From Rhodospirillales bacterium (GTDB lineage: Bacteria > Pseudomonadota > Alphaproteobacteria > Rhodospirillales > Shumkoniaceae): DNA of 64,000 nucleotides. Location of the stretch: the NCBI GenBank assembly GCA_018432935.1, contig JAHDSF010000025.1, positions 42,289 through 106,288 of the forward strand, given 5' to 3'. Positions 33,163-42,728 of the stretch are shown piece by piece. The notes under the pieces are model-generated. The model was given only the letters and a program-made list of their open reading frames with translations, was not told the origin of the DNA and made no database searches. A program made the position numbers and the translations under genes. How positions within the stretch are numbered: position 1 is the stretch's first letter; each line of letters opens with the position of its first letter.

Positions 33163-34986
33163 TCAGCGCCGCGCCAGCAGGGCATTCGCCTTGCGGGGGT
33201 CGACCCACCAGGCGTCGAACTGGATCCCCTGCAGCGGCGTCACCCCGGGCCGGCCGAACTTGTTCCAGTAGGCGACCCGGTCGCCCTCCATGTGCCAGTG
33301 CGGGATCACGTAATGGCCCCACTGCAGCAGGCGGTCCAGGGCATTCACGTGGGCGACAAGGCTGTCGCGGTCGGGAGAGGCGATCAGCTGCTCGATGACC
33401 TCGTCGATCACCGGCTCCCTGATGCCGACGTAGTTGCGGCTGCCCGGATGCTCGGCGGCCTCCGAGCCCCAGTAGCTGCGCTGCTCGTTGCCCGGCGACA
33501 GCGACTGGCCCCACGAGGAGACGATCATGTCGAAATCGTAGGTCTCCAGGCGCTTGATGTACTGGGCCACATCGACGGTGCGCACCCGGGCCTCGATGCC
33601 CAGCCGTTCGAGGTTCTTGATGAACGGCAGCGTGATGCGCTCGAACGTCGATTCGTAGAGCAGGATCTCGAACCGGAACGGCGCCCCCGTCCTGGCATCG
33701 ACCAGCCGCGAGCCGCGGAACTCCCACCCGGCGTCGCGGAGCAGCTCGACCGCCTCCTTCAGGTTCGGCCGGATGCGGCCGTCGACCACCTCGGGAGGAT
33801 GGTATTCGCGGCTGAACACCTCGGGCGGCACGCGGCCCCGGAACGGCTCCAGGATCTCCAGCTCGCGGGGCGACGGCAGGCCGGTGGCGGCCAGCTCGGA
33901 GTTGTCGAAGTAGCTGCGGGTGCGGGTGTACTGGCCGTAGAAGAAGATCGCGTTCGAGCGCTCGAAGTCGAAGGCGTAGGCGAGGGCCCGGCGCACCCTG
34001 GGATCCTGGAAGATCGGCCGCCGGATGTTGTAGGCGTAGCCCTGCATCCCGGCGGTGCGGTTGTTGGGGATCAGCTCCTTGATGAGCTGCCCGTTGGCGA
34101 CCGCCGGGATGTCGTAGGCGGTCGCCCAGTTCTTGGCCGAGCTTTCGAGACGGAAGTCGAAGGCGCCGGCCTTGAACGCCTCGAGCTGGACCGAGAGGTC
34201 GCGGTAGACGTCGTACTGGATCTCGTCGAAATTGGCGGTGCCGACCCGGGCGGGAACCTTGGCGCCCCAGTAGTCCTTGACCCGTTCGTAGACGACCCAC
34301 CGGCCGGCCTCGAACGCCTTGACGCGGTAGGGGCCGCTGCCGAGCGGCGGCTCCAGCGTGGTGCGCGAGAAGTCGCGGCCCTCCCAGTAGTGCTTGGGCA
34401 GCACCACCATCTCGGCGACGATCAGCGGCAGCTCGCGATTGATCCCCGGCTTGAAGGTGAACTTGACCGACCGCTCGCCCAGCTTCTCGACCCGGTCGAC
34501 CCCCGCATAGTAGAAGCGGAACTGCGGAGTGCCCTGCTCGCGCTGCACGTTGAAGGTGAAGATGACGTCGTCCGCGGTCACCGGCCTGCCGTCGTGCCAG
34601 CGGGCCTCGGGCCGCAGGTGGAAGGTGATCCACGAGCGGTCCTCGGGCATCTCCATGCTCTCGGCCAACAGACCGTAGCGGGTGAAGGCCTCGTCGGCCG
34701 AAGCATCGGTGAGCGTGTCGTAGATGTAGCCGATGCCGGGCGCCGGGTCGCCGCGGATGATGAAGGGGTTGAAGCTGTCGAAGCCGCCGATCGTCGCCAG
34801 CTTGACGACGCCGCCCTTGGGCGCGGTCGGGTTGACGTAGTCGAAATGCCTGAAGTCGGGGCCGTACTTGGGGTCGCCGTACATGGCGATGCCGTGAACC
34901 CGGGCGGTCACCCCGTCGGCTGCCGCAGCGGCCGTGGCGCAGAACACGATCAGGATGGCGGACAGGCAGGCACGAACACGAAGCAT
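33163..34986 (-). CDS. yejA: Periplasmic peptide-binding protein YejA
   Basis: 607 residues. The signal peptide is clear (about 1-23, ending CATAAAAADG). The SBP_bac_5 fold follows, with GGVVKLATIGGFDSFNPF and the conserved YDTLTDASADEAFTRYG region; the length suits YejA. It delivers peptides to YejBE. Two in-frame ATGs are possible. ATG 34986 is preferred because GGGAG lies 10 bases before it but only 1 base before ATG 34995. First gene of the operon yejA-yejB-yejE-yejF. Confidence 0.94.
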   Translation of the reverse strand: MLRVRACLSAILIVFCATAAAAADGVTARVHGIAMYGDPKYGPDFRHFDYVNPTAPKGGVVKLATIGGFDSFNPFIIRGDPAPGIGYIYDTLTDASADEAFTRYGLLAESMEMPEDRSWITFHLRPEARWHDGRPVTADDVIFTFNVQREQGTPQFRFYYAGVDRVEKLGERSVKFTFKPGINRELPLIVAEMVVLPKHYWEGRDFSRTTLEPPLGSGPYRVKAFEAGRWVVYERVKDYWGAKVPARVGTANFDEIQYDVYRDLSVQLEAFKAGAFDFRLESSAKNWATAYDIPAVANGQLIKELIPNNRTAGMQGYAYNIRRPIFQDPRVRRALAYAFDFERSNAIFFYGQYTRTRSYFDNSELAATGLPSPRELEILEPFRGRVPPEVFSREYHPPEVVDGRIRPNLKEAVELLRDAGWEFRGSRLVDARTGAPFRFEILLYESTFERITLPFIKNLERLGIEARVRTVDVAQYIKRLETYDFDMIVSSWGQSLSPGNEQRSYWGSEAAEHPGSRNYVGIREPVIDEVIEQLIASPDRDSLVAHVNALDRLLQWGHYVIPHWHMEGDRVAYWNKFGRPGVTPLQGIQFDAWWVDPRKANALLARR

Positions 34987-35111
34987 GCCGGGCATTCTCC
35001 CTTTGGCGGTCGCCCCCCTCGGCGTGGATCCTTGCGGTTCAGCACGAAATCTTAGATGGCGTCGTCCCTAGCCTCCATCAGGTCCTCCGAAGCGCACGCA
35101 TCGGAGAGATG

Positions 35112-35882
35112 TCAGGCCCCCTGCACCAGCGCCAGCGCAACATCCAGCATGCGGCGGTCGCCGGCCGCCACCACCCGGCCGTCGGAGGCGATCGTCAACG
35201 GCCGGCCGTCCCAGTCGGTGAACAGGCCGCCGGCGCCGGCGATCACCGGGTCGAGGGCGCAGAAGTCGTAGGGCTTGAGCCCCGCTTCCACCACCAGGTC
35301 GATGCTGCCGCTGGCGACCAGCCCGTAGAGATAGCAGTCGCCGCCGAACACCGCATGCTTGGCGCGGTGCCGCACCCGCTCGAAGGCGGCGGTCTCCGCG
35401 GTCTTCGCCATGAAGGGCGAGGTCGCCCCCAGCCACGCCTGGGCAATGTCGCCGCAGGGCCGCGCCCGCACCGACTGGCCGTTGAAGGTCGTCGGCAGGC
35501 CGGCGCAGCCGACCCAGCGCTCGCCCAGCGCCGGCATGTTGATGACGCCGAGGACCGGGCGGCCGTTGCGCACCAGGGCGATCAGGTTGCCGAACATCGG
35601 CTTGCCGGTGACGAACGCCTTGGTGCCGTCGATCGGATCGAGCACCCACACGTACTCGGCGTCGAGGCGCTCGCGGCCGTGCTCCTCGCCCAGGATGCCG
35701 TGCTCGGGCACTGCTGCGGCGAGGAGGGCCCGCATCGCCGCCTCCGCCTCGCGGTCGGCGATGGTGACCGGGCTTTCATCGGCCTTATCGTCGACCTCGC
35801 CGTGGCAGCGGAAGTAGCGCATGGCGACCGCACCCGCGGCCTCGGCGAGACGCTGGGCAAGATCGAGGAACTGCTGCGCCAT
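35112..35882 (-). CDS. hisN: Histidinol-phosphatase of the inositol monophosphatase family
   Basis: 256 residues. Metal-binding motifs of the superfamily: GEEHG, WVLDPIDGTKAFVTG and, near the C-terminus, YDFCALDPVIAGAGG. The run KAFVTGKPMFGNLIAL with LGVINMPALGERWVG is typical of the HisN branch, which removes phosphate from histidinol phosphate in histidine synthesis. ATG 35882 has GGGGAGAGG upstream; the frame beyond is a shadow. It is divergent from pheA (179-base gap). A 3'(2'),5'-bisphosphate nucleotidase role is less likely but not excluded. Confidence 0.88.
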   Translation of the reverse strand: MAQQFLDLAQRLAEAAGAVAMRYFRCHGEVDDKADESPVTIADREAEAAMRALLAAAVPEHGILGEEHGRERLDAEYVWVLDPIDGTKAFVTGKPMFGNLIALVRNGRPVLGVINMPALGERWVGCAGLPTTFNGQSVRARPCGDIAQAWLGATSPFMAKTAETAAFERVRHRAKHAVFGGDCYLYGLVASGSIDLVVEAGLKPYDFCALDPVIAGAGGLFTDWDGRPLTIASDGRVVAAGDRRMLDVALALVQGA

Positions 35883-36061
35883 TTCCTCTCCCCGTTCTCG
35901 AGTTATCGGATCAGGAGCGGCGGACTCTATCGTGCGGTGGCTGTTTCGCCAAGGCTCGCGTCGGTGCGCCTTCATTGACAGGGGGACGGCGCGCTCCGAT
36001 ACTGCCGCGCGTTCCGGCGCCGCACCGGAACCCGCCACACCGCCAAAGGACCGAACGGCCG

Positions 36062-36928
36062 ATGTCCGAGCCCTCCAAGACCATCGCCTTCCAGGGCGCC
36101 CCCGGCGCCTATTCCGACCTCGCCTGCCGCGAGGCGCGTCCCGAGATGACGACCCTTCCGTGCCGTTCGTTCGAGGATTGCTTCGCCGCGGTGCACGAGG
36201 GCCGGGCGGCGCTGGCGATGATCCCGGTCGAGAACTCGGTGGCCGGGCGGGTGGCCGACATCCACCAGCTGCTGCCACAGGGCGGCCTGCACATCATCGG
36301 CGAGCATTTTTTGCGGGTGAACCACCACCTGCTCGGCGTCCACGGCGCCCGGCTGTCCGACATCAAGCGGGTGCACAGTCACATCCACGCCCTCAACCAG
36401 TGCCGGCACCTGATCGCCGAGCTGGGGCTGGAGCCGGTGGTGCGGGTCGACACCGCCGGCGCCGCCGCCGAGATCGCCGCCAACGGCGACAAGTCCGACG
36501 CCGTGATCGCCTCCGAGCTGGCGGGCGAGATCAACGGCCTGGTGTCGCTGAAGGCCAACATCGAGGACGCCCAGCACAACACGACCCGGTTCCTGATCAT
36601 GGCCAAGGAGCCGATCGTGCCGCACCCCAAGGCGGGGCCGGTGCTGACCTCGTTCGTGTTCAAGGTGCGCAACGTGCCGGCGGCCCTTTACAAGGCGCTC
36701 GGCGGTTTCGCCACCAACGGCGTCAACATGACCAAGCTGGAAAGCTACATGGTCGGGGGCGAGTTCGTCGCCGCCCAGTTCTACGCCGACGTCGAGGGCC
36801 ATCCCGAGAACCGTCCCCTGCGCCTGGCGCTCGAGGAGCTGCGCTTCTTCACCAAGGAAGTCGTCATCCTCGGCACTTATGCGCAGCACGCCTTCCGCCG
36901 CAACCAGCATTCGGGCGAGGACGACTGA
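36062..36928 (+). CDS. pheA: Prephenate dehydratase
   Basis: 288 residues, monofunctional. It decarboxylates and dehydrates prephenate to phenylpyruvate for phenylalanine synthesis. The catalytic domain starts TIAFQGAPGAYSDLA and contains IPVENSVAGRV and the TRF motif (NTTRFLIM). A C-terminal ACT domain (about 200-280, with GVNMTKLESYM in place of the usual ESRP site) should bind phenylalanine for feedback control. No chorismate mutase domain is fused. The stop lies 1 base from the convergent cupin stop. Confidence 0.96.
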   Translation: MSEPSKTIAFQGAPGAYSDLACREARPEMTTLPCRSFEDCFAAVHEGRAALAMIPVENSVAGRVADIHQLLPQGGLHIIGEHFLRVNHHLLGVHGARLSDIKRVHSHIHALNQCRHLIAELGLEPVVRVDTAGAAAEIAANGDKSDAVIASELAGEINGLVSLKANIEDAQHNTTRFLIMAKEPIVPHPKAGPVLTSFVFKVRNVPAALYKALGGFATNGVNMTKLESYMVGGEFVAAQFYADVEGHPENRPLRLALEELRFFTKEVVILGTYAQHAFRRNQHSGEDD

Positions 36929-36929
36929 G

Positions 36930-37424
36930 TTACTCGCCGTCCCAGTAGTCGACCGCCGCGGCCGGCTGGCCGCAGTGGTGAAACCGGCGTGCCGCCTTGT
37001 CGCCGCCCGACGGCGAGCCGGCGAAGACGACGAACTTGCCGCTGTCGGGATATTCCATCACGTCCGGCTCGCGCATCGTGCTGATGGCGAGGTAGCGCAG
37101 CTCCTCGGCCCCTGAGTTGACGATCTGGTGCGCCGTCTCCGGGCCGCCGGCCGGGCAGGCGACGACATCGCCCGGCCGGAGCGGGTGCTCTTCGCCGCCA
37201 TGGCGCAGGGTGCCGGTGCCGGCGAGGATGACGAACATCTCCTCGTTGCCGTGGTGGCAGTGGTAGGGCCAGGCCTTCTTGCCCGGCGGCACGACCACGA
37301 GGCGGCAACCGAGCATGGCCGCGCCAAGCGCCTGCCCGATCTGCCCGAGGCGTGCCTCGAACCGGTCGCCGTGCCCATGAGGGATGAGAGGGATCTCGTC
37401 GATGTTGAGGATGGGCTTCACCAT
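36930..37424 (-). CDS. Cupin-domain protein
   Basis: 164 residues with one cupin barrel: PYHCHHGNEEMFVILAGTGTLR holds the metal-binding His/His/Glu set, and GDVVACPAGGPETAHQIVNSG holds the last His. Such proteins often bind sugars or act as isomerases or metal-dependent enzymes; the substrate is unknown. The C-terminal half (FVVFAGSPSGGDKAARRFHHCG) recurs in a proteobacterial cupin group. Its start overlaps the end of the acyltransferase gene by 7 bases, so the two form a leftward operon. Confidence 0.85.
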   Translation of the reverse strand: MVKPILNIDEIPLIPHGHGDRFEARLGQIGQALGAAMLGCRLVVVPPGKKAWPYHCHHGNEEMFVILAGTGTLRHGGEEHPLRPGDVVACPAGGPETAHQIVNSGAEELRYLAISTMREPDVMEYPDSGKFVVFAGSPSGGDKAARRFHHCGQPAAAVDYWDGE

Positions 37425-38683
37425 TCTTCTCCCGTTGGCAGTGTCTTGGCTCGCCGCTCGTCAACCCGCGAGCTGCCGGCAGATTGCCGGCAGACCGGCT
37501 CGCTTGCGGGCGGCACCTTTGGCCTTGGCTTCAAGCCGAACAACGGCCTCAGCACCGCCGAGCGGCGGATCGCGTACTCATGCAGCACGACGCAACCGAA
37601 CACGGTGGCCACGGTGACCACCAGGGCCTCGGCCGCAGCGGGCACGCCGGCCCCGATCAGCGGATAGGCGACCACGATGATGACCGTCTGGTGCAGGATG
37701 TAGTATGGGAACACCGCCTCGTTGAGATAGCTCAGCGCCGGGCCCGGCCGATTGAGGAACCTGCCGGCGAGACCGAGCAGCGCCACGATGACGCTCCACG
37801 CATAGACGATGCGGAGCGTCGCCAGCGCGGTTTTCATGCCCGGCTCGGCGTGAGAATCGGCCCCGCTGAGACCCATCGACACGACGGCGATGGCCACCGC
37901 CAGAAGCACCGCCGTAGGAGTGGCCCTGGCAACGAGCCGCCAGAACCGGTCCTCCCGGGCCGCAAGGTAGCCGTACAGGAAGATCGTCAGGAAATCCGCA
38001 TGGGCCGCCCAGTCGTCGACCAGGGCATGGGTGGTCGGAAAGCGGGGGGCGAGGATTGCCTCGTAGGCAAGAAACGGCAATACCGGGAGCACCAGCAGGC
38101 GCCAGCCGAGCCGCCCTCTTGCCAGCCACCCGCAGACGGCCGGCCCAGCCGCCTCGGCCAGGCTCCGCAACCGTGGCAGGATCGGCATCAGAACAAGCGT
38201 GTAGGCCAGGAGGTAGACCACGTACCAGAGATGGTTCCAGGTCGGGGTGATCATCGGGTAGACCTGCTCGACACTCAGGTAGTTGCGGTAGAACTGCCAG
38301 GGATCGGGCGCGATGCCCCACTTGAACCGCAGCTCGAGGTAGGTCTGCGGCGGCACGATGACCAGCATGCCGAAAACGATGGGCGGAAGCAGGCGCAGGA
38401 TGCGCCGGCCGGCGAATCGTCCCGCCCCCTGCCGGTCGCTCGCGAAACGGACGGCGACCCCCGAGATGAAGAACAACAAGGCTAGGCGCCAGGGATTGAC
38501 GAGCGACATCAGGGGTTCGACCAAGCCCGAAGCATGGGAGCTTTTGATGTGCCAGTCCCATGTCACGTAGAACATGCCGATGTGGTAGAGAATGAGCAGG
38601 CCAAAGGCGATGATCCGCAGCCAGTCGAGATCGTGACGGCGAACGCTCCGGCCGGCGGTGGCGGTGGTGGCGGGATTGGACAT
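37418..38683 (-). CDS. Acyltransferase-3 family membrane protein
   Basis: 421 residues with about ten membrane helices. The N-terminus (HDLDWLRIIAFGLLILYHIGMFY) contains the family's conserved Arg/His motif, and FFISGVAVRFA follows. It resembles OpgC-type proteins that add succinyl or acyl groups to glucans or lipids at the cell surface; the acceptor is unknown. ATG 38683 has GGAGAG upstream. It is divergent from the LytTR regulator gene and overlaps the cupin gene start. Confidence 0.88.
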   Translation of the reverse strand: MSNPATTATAGRSVRRHDLDWLRIIAFGLLILYHIGMFYVTWDWHIKSSHASGLVEPLMSLVNPWRLALLFFISGVAVRFASDRQGAGRFAGRRILRLLPPIVFGMLVIVPPQTYLELRFKWGIAPDPWQFYRNYLSVEQVYPMITPTWNHLWYVVYLLAYTLVLMPILPRLRSLAEAAGPAVCGWLARGRLGWRLLVLPVLPFLAYEAILAPRFPTTHALVDDWAAHADFLTIFLYGYLAAREDRFWRLVARATPTAVLLAVAIAVVSMGLSGADSHAEPGMKTALATLRIVYAWSVIVALLGLAGRFLNRPGPALSYLNEAVFPYYILHQTVIIVVAYPLIGAGVPAAAEALVVTVATVFGCVVLHEYAIRRSAVLRPLFGLKPRPKVPPASEPVCRQSAGSSRVDERRAKTLPTGEEW

Positions 38684-38845
38684 GTTGGCTCTCCGTCTCG
38701 GTTCGGCCGTACCCTAACGGCGGCCGAATGCGGTTTCCGATCGCCGGGGGACGACGGGCGGGCCGGCGGGACGAGCGGCCGTGTGCGGACGGCAGCCGGG
38801 CCGAACGGTGCGGGGCAGGCGGCAGGACGACGAAGGCGGACGGTC

Positions 38846-39703
38846 ATGTGCGACGAAGGGCGGGCCGCGGGGCGAGAGCGGGAACTTGCGATCGACCGAG
38901 CCGTCGAGCGGCGGACCTTTCTGGTGGCTGCGGCGTTCATGCTGGCGTCGGCCTTCATCAACGCAACCTCGGATCTGATGGAGGCGTCGCGGCTGGGCCG
39001 ACTGCTGGATTGGCGGCAACCCTTCATCGAGGAACTTTCGAGCGTCGCGGTCCTGGTGGTTCTGTTTCCGCTGGTTGTCCGGTTCCACCGCGCCGTTCCT
39101 TTCACGGTCGAGACATGGCGTACGGCGCTGCCCCTGCACGTCGCCGGGAGCCTCGTCTTCTCCACTCTTCACGTGGCGGGAATGCTCGCCCTGCGAATGC
39201 TGGCGTTTCCTGCCGTGCTTGCGGCGCCTTACGTTTTGTTCGACAGCCCGGTGCGGGTGGCGATCTACGAGTACCGCAAGGACGCCCTCACCTACGCGAC
39301 GTTCATCCTCGTGCTGTACATGACTCGGGAGATCGTGGAGCGCCGCCGCGAGGCGGCGGCTGCACGTGCCGAGGCAAGGGAAAGCGGCCGTATCACGCTC
39401 AAGTGCGGCGGCCGCACGATCTGGCTTCCGGCCGCTGCCGTCGAGTGGGTCGAGGCGGCCGGCAACTATGTCGAGGTGAGAGCGAACGGGTCGGCGCACT
39501 TGGCGCGCACCAGCCTGTCGGCGATCGAGAACCAGCTTCGCGACGCCGGTCTGGCGGTCTCCCGGGTCCACCGGTCCTATCTGGTCAACCGCGCCCGCGT
39601 GCTGGAAACGGTGCCGACCGGCGACGGCGACTTCCGGATCCGCATGGCCGATGGATCGGAGATCCGCGGCTCGCGGCGCTACCGCGGCAATCTGGCCGAC
39701 TGA
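38846..39703 (+). CDS. Membrane-anchored LytTR transcription regulator
   Basis: 285 residues. Four predicted membrane helices (about 25-165) are followed by a LytTR DNA-binding domain (about 185-282; WVEAAGNYVEVRA, LSAIENQLRDAGLAVSRVHRSYLVNR). There is no receiver domain, so signals probably come through the membrane part. Such regulators are often encoded next to acyltransferase-3 genes, and here one lies divergently 162 bases away, the likely target. ATG 38846 is the first start fitting the domain boundary; the frame upstream is a shadow. Confidence 0.85.
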   Translation: MCDEGRAAGRERELAIDRAVERRTFLVAAAFMLASAFINATSDLMEASRLGRLLDWRQPFIEELSSVAVLVVLFPLVVRFHRAVPFTVETWRTALPLHVAGSLVFSTLHVAGMLALRMLAFPAVLAAPYVLFDSPVRVAIYEYRKDALTYATFILVLYMTREIVERRREAAAARAEARESGRITLKCGGRTIWLPAAAVEWVEAAGNYVEVRANGSAHLARTSLSAIENQLRDAGLAVSRVHRSYLVNRARVLETVPTGDGDFRIRMADGSEIRGSRRYRGNLAD

Positions 39704-39848
39704 CGCCTCGCAGCGGGTCGGCGCGGCTCACCTGCCCCTTCTCGGCCGGACGAAGCCGCGATGCGGTCGGGGAACGCGACATCGTGACTTGGCTGCCGCG
39801 AAAGCGAACCCATATGCGGCACACGTCCTCCTGGTTGCGGCCAAAGCC

Positions 39849-41042
39849 ATGTCGAAATGGATTCTCACCCTCGTCTGCGGCGCCACCATCATCTCGATCG
39901 CGCTCGGCATGCGGCAGGGCTTCGGCCTGTTCCTGCCGCCGATCGCCGAGGAGCTCGGCGAGGGCCGCGGCCTGGTCGCCCTGGCGATCGCGCTGCAGAA
40001 CCTGGCCTGGGGCCTGTTCTCGCCCGTCTTCGGCGGCCTCGCGGACCGCTACGGCGCCCGCACGGCGGCCGCCCTCGGGGCCCTGCTCTATGCCGCGGGC
40101 CTGGCGGTGATGGGGTTCGCGGACAGCGGCAGCCAGATCATCCAGGGCCAGTTCCTGATCGGGATCGGGCTTGGCGGCGCCGGCTTCTCGGTGGTGCTGG
40201 GCGCGGTCGGACGGGCGGCGCCGCCAGCGCAGCGCTCGCTCGCCTTCGGCATCGTCACCGCCGGTGGCTCGCTGGGCCAGTTCCTGTTCGTGCCGGTCGA
40301 GCAGGCGCTCCTCGATGCATTCGGCTGGTCCGATGCCCTCATCATCGTCGGCGCCGCCTCGCTCTTGATGGTGCTGTTCGCCTTCGGGCTGGGCGAGGGT
40401 TCTGGCGAGCCGGCGCGCGGCCCCGAGCAGACGCCGCGCGAGGCGCTCGCCGAGGCGGTCGGGCACCGCAGCTTTCTGTTGCTGACGACCGGCTTCTTCG
40501 TGTGCGGATTCCAGGTCGTGTTCATCGCCACCCACCTGCCGGCGTTCTGCCACGACCGCGGCATCGACCCCGCATGGTCGGCGTGGGCACTGGCCCTGGT
40601 CGGCCTGTTCAACATCGTGGGCTCGCTGGGCGCCGGCTGGCTCGGCGGCCGCTACTCGAAGCGCAACGGGCTGGTCGGCTTCTACGTGGTGCGTTCGGCG
40701 ATCATCGCGGCGTTCGTCCTGCTGCCGGTCTCCGGGCCGACAACGCTGGTGTTCGGCGCCCTGATCGGGGTGTTCTGGCTGGGCACGGTGCCGCTCACCA
40801 GCGGCCTGATCGCCACCTTCTTCGGCACCCGCTACATGGCGATGCTGTACGGCATCGTGTTCGCCTCGCACCAGGTGGGCTCGTTCCTGGGGGCGTGGGC
40901 CGGCGGCGCCATCTACGACCGCTTCGGCTCGTACGAGATCATGTGGTGGCTGACCGTGGTCGCAGGGCTGGTCGCCGCTTTCCTCCACCTGATGATCGAC
41001 GAGCGTCCGGTCGCCCGGCTGTCGGCCAGGCCGGCGGAGTGA
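39849..41042 (+). CDS. MFS transporter, oxalate/formate-antiporter-like group
   Basis: 397 residues, 12 predicted helices. The motif between helices 2 and 3 reads GGLADRYGARTA, and the N-terminus (LGMRQGFGLFLPPIAEELG) is typical of the monocarboxylate/oxalate-formate MFS branch. ATG 39849 is chosen because the first helix begins there; no strong ribosome site is seen. It is 145 bases after the LytTR gene. Substrate unknown; probably a small organic acid. Confidence 0.82.
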   Translation: MSKWILTLVCGATIISIALGMRQGFGLFLPPIAEELGEGRGLVALAIALQNLAWGLFSPVFGGLADRYGARTAAALGALLYAAGLAVMGFADSGSQIIQGQFLIGIGLGGAGFSVVLGAVGRAAPPAQRSLAFGIVTAGGSLGQFLFVPVEQALLDAFGWSDALIIVGAASLLMVLFAFGLGEGSGEPARGPEQTPREALAEAVGHRSFLLLTTGFFVCGFQVVFIATHLPAFCHDRGIDPAWSAWALALVGLFNIVGSLGAGWLGGRYSKRNGLVGFYVVRSAIIAAFVLLPVSGPTTLVFGALIGVFWLGTVPLTSGLIATFFGTRYMAMLYGIVFASHQVGSFLGAWAGGAIYDRFGSYEIMWWLTVVAGLVAAFLHLMIDERPVARLSARPAE

Positions 41043-41049
41043 GACCGCC

Positions 41050-41958
41050 CTACTCCTCGGCCAGCCACTCGGCGATCAGGCGGCGGGCGATCGAATCCGG
41101 GCGCGGCAGGCGCGGGTTGTCCCTGAAGGCGCGCACCTCGGCCCGGGTGTACCAGCGGCAGTCGTCGAGCTCGCCGCAATCGAACCGCACGTCGAACGTC
41201 GTGGCGGTGGCCCGGAAGCCGACCATCAGCGAGGCCGGGAACGGCCATGGCTGCGAGCCGCGATAGCGGACGTCGGCGACCGCGATGCCGGTTTCCTCGA
41301 GGACCTCGCGAGCGACCGCCTCCTCGAGGCTTTCGCCGGGCTCGACGAAGCCCGCCAGCACCGACCACATCCCGACCATCCACTTGCTCTGATGGGCGAG
41401 CAGGGCGGAGCCGCCGTCCGGGCCGGGCTTCTGCACCAGCATGATCACCGCCGCGTCGGTGCGCGGGAAATGCTCGCGACCGCAGGATCCGCCGGTGCAC
41501 TTGCGGATGTGGCCGCCGGCGACGCTTTCGGTCGGCGCTCCGCACGCACCGCAGAACCGGCACGAGCGGTGCCAGTAGAGGATGCCGCGGGCGAATGCCA
41601 GCAGCGAGCCCGAAGACTGGTCCAGGAACGGCCCCGCCTGCCGCAGGTCGAGCAAGCTGGCGCCGTCGAACGCCGGCGGCTCCTCCTCGGCCGACTGATC
41701 CACCGCGAAGTACGCGACGTCGCCGTCGAGACCGAGGAAGACGCGCTCCGCCGGGCCGTCGAGGGCGGCCCGCGCCCGGTCGCCGTCGAGGAAGGCGGGT
41801 ACGGGCTCGTCCCCGCTACGGAACAGGTTGCGGTCGCGCCACACCGGCACGACGCGGCTGGTGGGGTCGCGCAAGCGCTCGGCCAGCCACCCGGGATCGC
41901 GCCGCAGCTCGGCGGCCCGGTCGAGGGTGCCCCCGGTATAGAACAGGTTTCTCAGCAT
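41050..41958 (-). CDS. nudC: NADH pyrophosphatase / NAD-decapping Nudix hydrolase
   Basis: 302 residues. A zinc ribbon (CRFCGACG ... CTGGSCG) is followed by the Nudix box GFVEPGESLEEAVAREVLEETGI and the downstream SQPWPFPASLM motif specific to NudC. It cleaves NAD(H) and can remove NAD caps from RNA. ATG 41958 matches the usual NudC start region; the frame continues to 41994. Convergent with the MFS gene (7-base gap). Confidence 0.94.
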   Translation of the reverse strand: MLRNLFYTGGTLDRAAELRRDPGWLAERLRDPTSRVVPVWRDRNLFRSGDEPVPAFLDGDRARAALDGPAERVFLGLDGDVAYFAVDQSAEEEPPAFDGASLLDLRQAGPFLDQSSGSLLAFARGILYWHRSCRFCGACGAPTESVAGGHIRKCTGGSCGREHFPRTDAAVIMLVQKPGPDGGSALLAHQSKWMVGMWSVLAGFVEPGESLEEAVAREVLEETGIAVADVRYRGSQPWPFPASLMVGFRATATTFDVRFDCGELDDCRWYTRAEVRAFRDNPRLPRPDSIARRLIAEWLAEE

Positions 41959-42075
41959 GGCCGGCAACGTGGCACAAGGCGGGGCCGTCCGCAACAGCCG
42001 CTTTTTCCTTGGTCGGGACCGCGGCCCTTGCTAGGCTTGCCGTCCTGGACGCGGTCACGGCAGGGGAGGGATGCC

Positions 42076-42552
42076 ATGGTTCGTGCGTTGGGCGTGGTAC
42101 TGGCGCTGGCAGTGGGCGCCTGCGCTTATCCGATGGACAAGACGGTTCTCCACGCCGGCACCTGCGCGCCGGCGGCCGCCCAGGGGCTGGCCAAGGCCGA
42201 CTGGCAGCGGGCCGAGACTGTCGAAGTGGCGTTGACCGAGGACGGCTTCGAGCCGGTTCTGCTGCGGCTCAAGAAGCAGCACCCCTACGTCTTCCGCTTC
42301 CACAACCGGGACGACCGCACCCGCATCGTCAAGGCCACCGATTTCTTCACCAGGAACGCCGTCGCCTCGGCGAGCCTGGCCGGCGCCACCGTCGAGCGGC
42401 CCTGCCTGAGCGGCCTCAACATCGCCAAGGGCGGCTCGGCCGAGGTCCGCGTTCTCACCCTCGAGGAAGGCCGCTACGGCTTCAGCGGCGAGCCGTTCTG
42501 GTACATCCCGTTGACCCGCACGGCGGACGGCGTCGTCCTCACGGTGGAATAG
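42076..42552 (+). CDS. Small secreted protein, probable lipoprotein, cupredoxin-like
   Basis: 158 residues. A short hydrophobic leader ends LAVGAC, a plausible lipobox with Cys as the lipidated residue. The rest (VALTEDGFEPVLLRLKKQHPYVFRFHNRDD) resembles the cupredoxin-like beta sandwich of EfeO or plastocyanin-type proteins. A full copper-ligand set is not evident, so metal binding is uncertain. ATG 42076 has GGGGAGGG 5 bases upstream. It sits alone between nudC and the SRP RNA. Function unknown. Confidence 0.75.
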   Translation: MVRALGVVLALAVGACAYPMDKTVLHAGTCAPAAAQGLAKADWQRAETVEVALTEDGFEPVLLRLKKQHPYVFRFHNRDDRTRIVKATDFFTRNAVASASLAGATVERPCLSGLNIAKGGSAEVRVLTLEEGRYGFSGEPFWYIPLTRTADGVVLTVE

Positions 42553-42606
42553 CATCACCGCCGCTTTGGCCTTGCATTCATCCCCCGGGGGGCCTTTATT
42601 GTGCCT

Positions 42607-42706
42607 CCGGGAGGCTGGCGGCGGACGGACCCCTCGCCAACCCGGTCAGGTCCGGAAGGAAGCAGCCGTAACGAGTTCCGGTCCGGGTCGTTTGCCAGTC
42701 TCCCAC
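42607..42706 (+). ncRNA. ffs: Signal recognition particle 4.5S RNA
   Basis: The universally conserved core (GGTCAGGTCCGGAAGGAAGC, 42644-42663, followed by AGCCG) is present. The ends pair: GGGAGGCTGGC (42609-42619) with GCCAGTCTCCC (42694-42704). The hairpin of about 100 nucleotides is the short bacterial form, which binds Ffh and directs membrane proteins. It lies 22 bases before dnaX, a common arrangement. End positions are good to a few bases. Confidence 0.96.
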
Positions 42707-42728
42707 CTCTCCTTGTCCGCCGGTTCCG

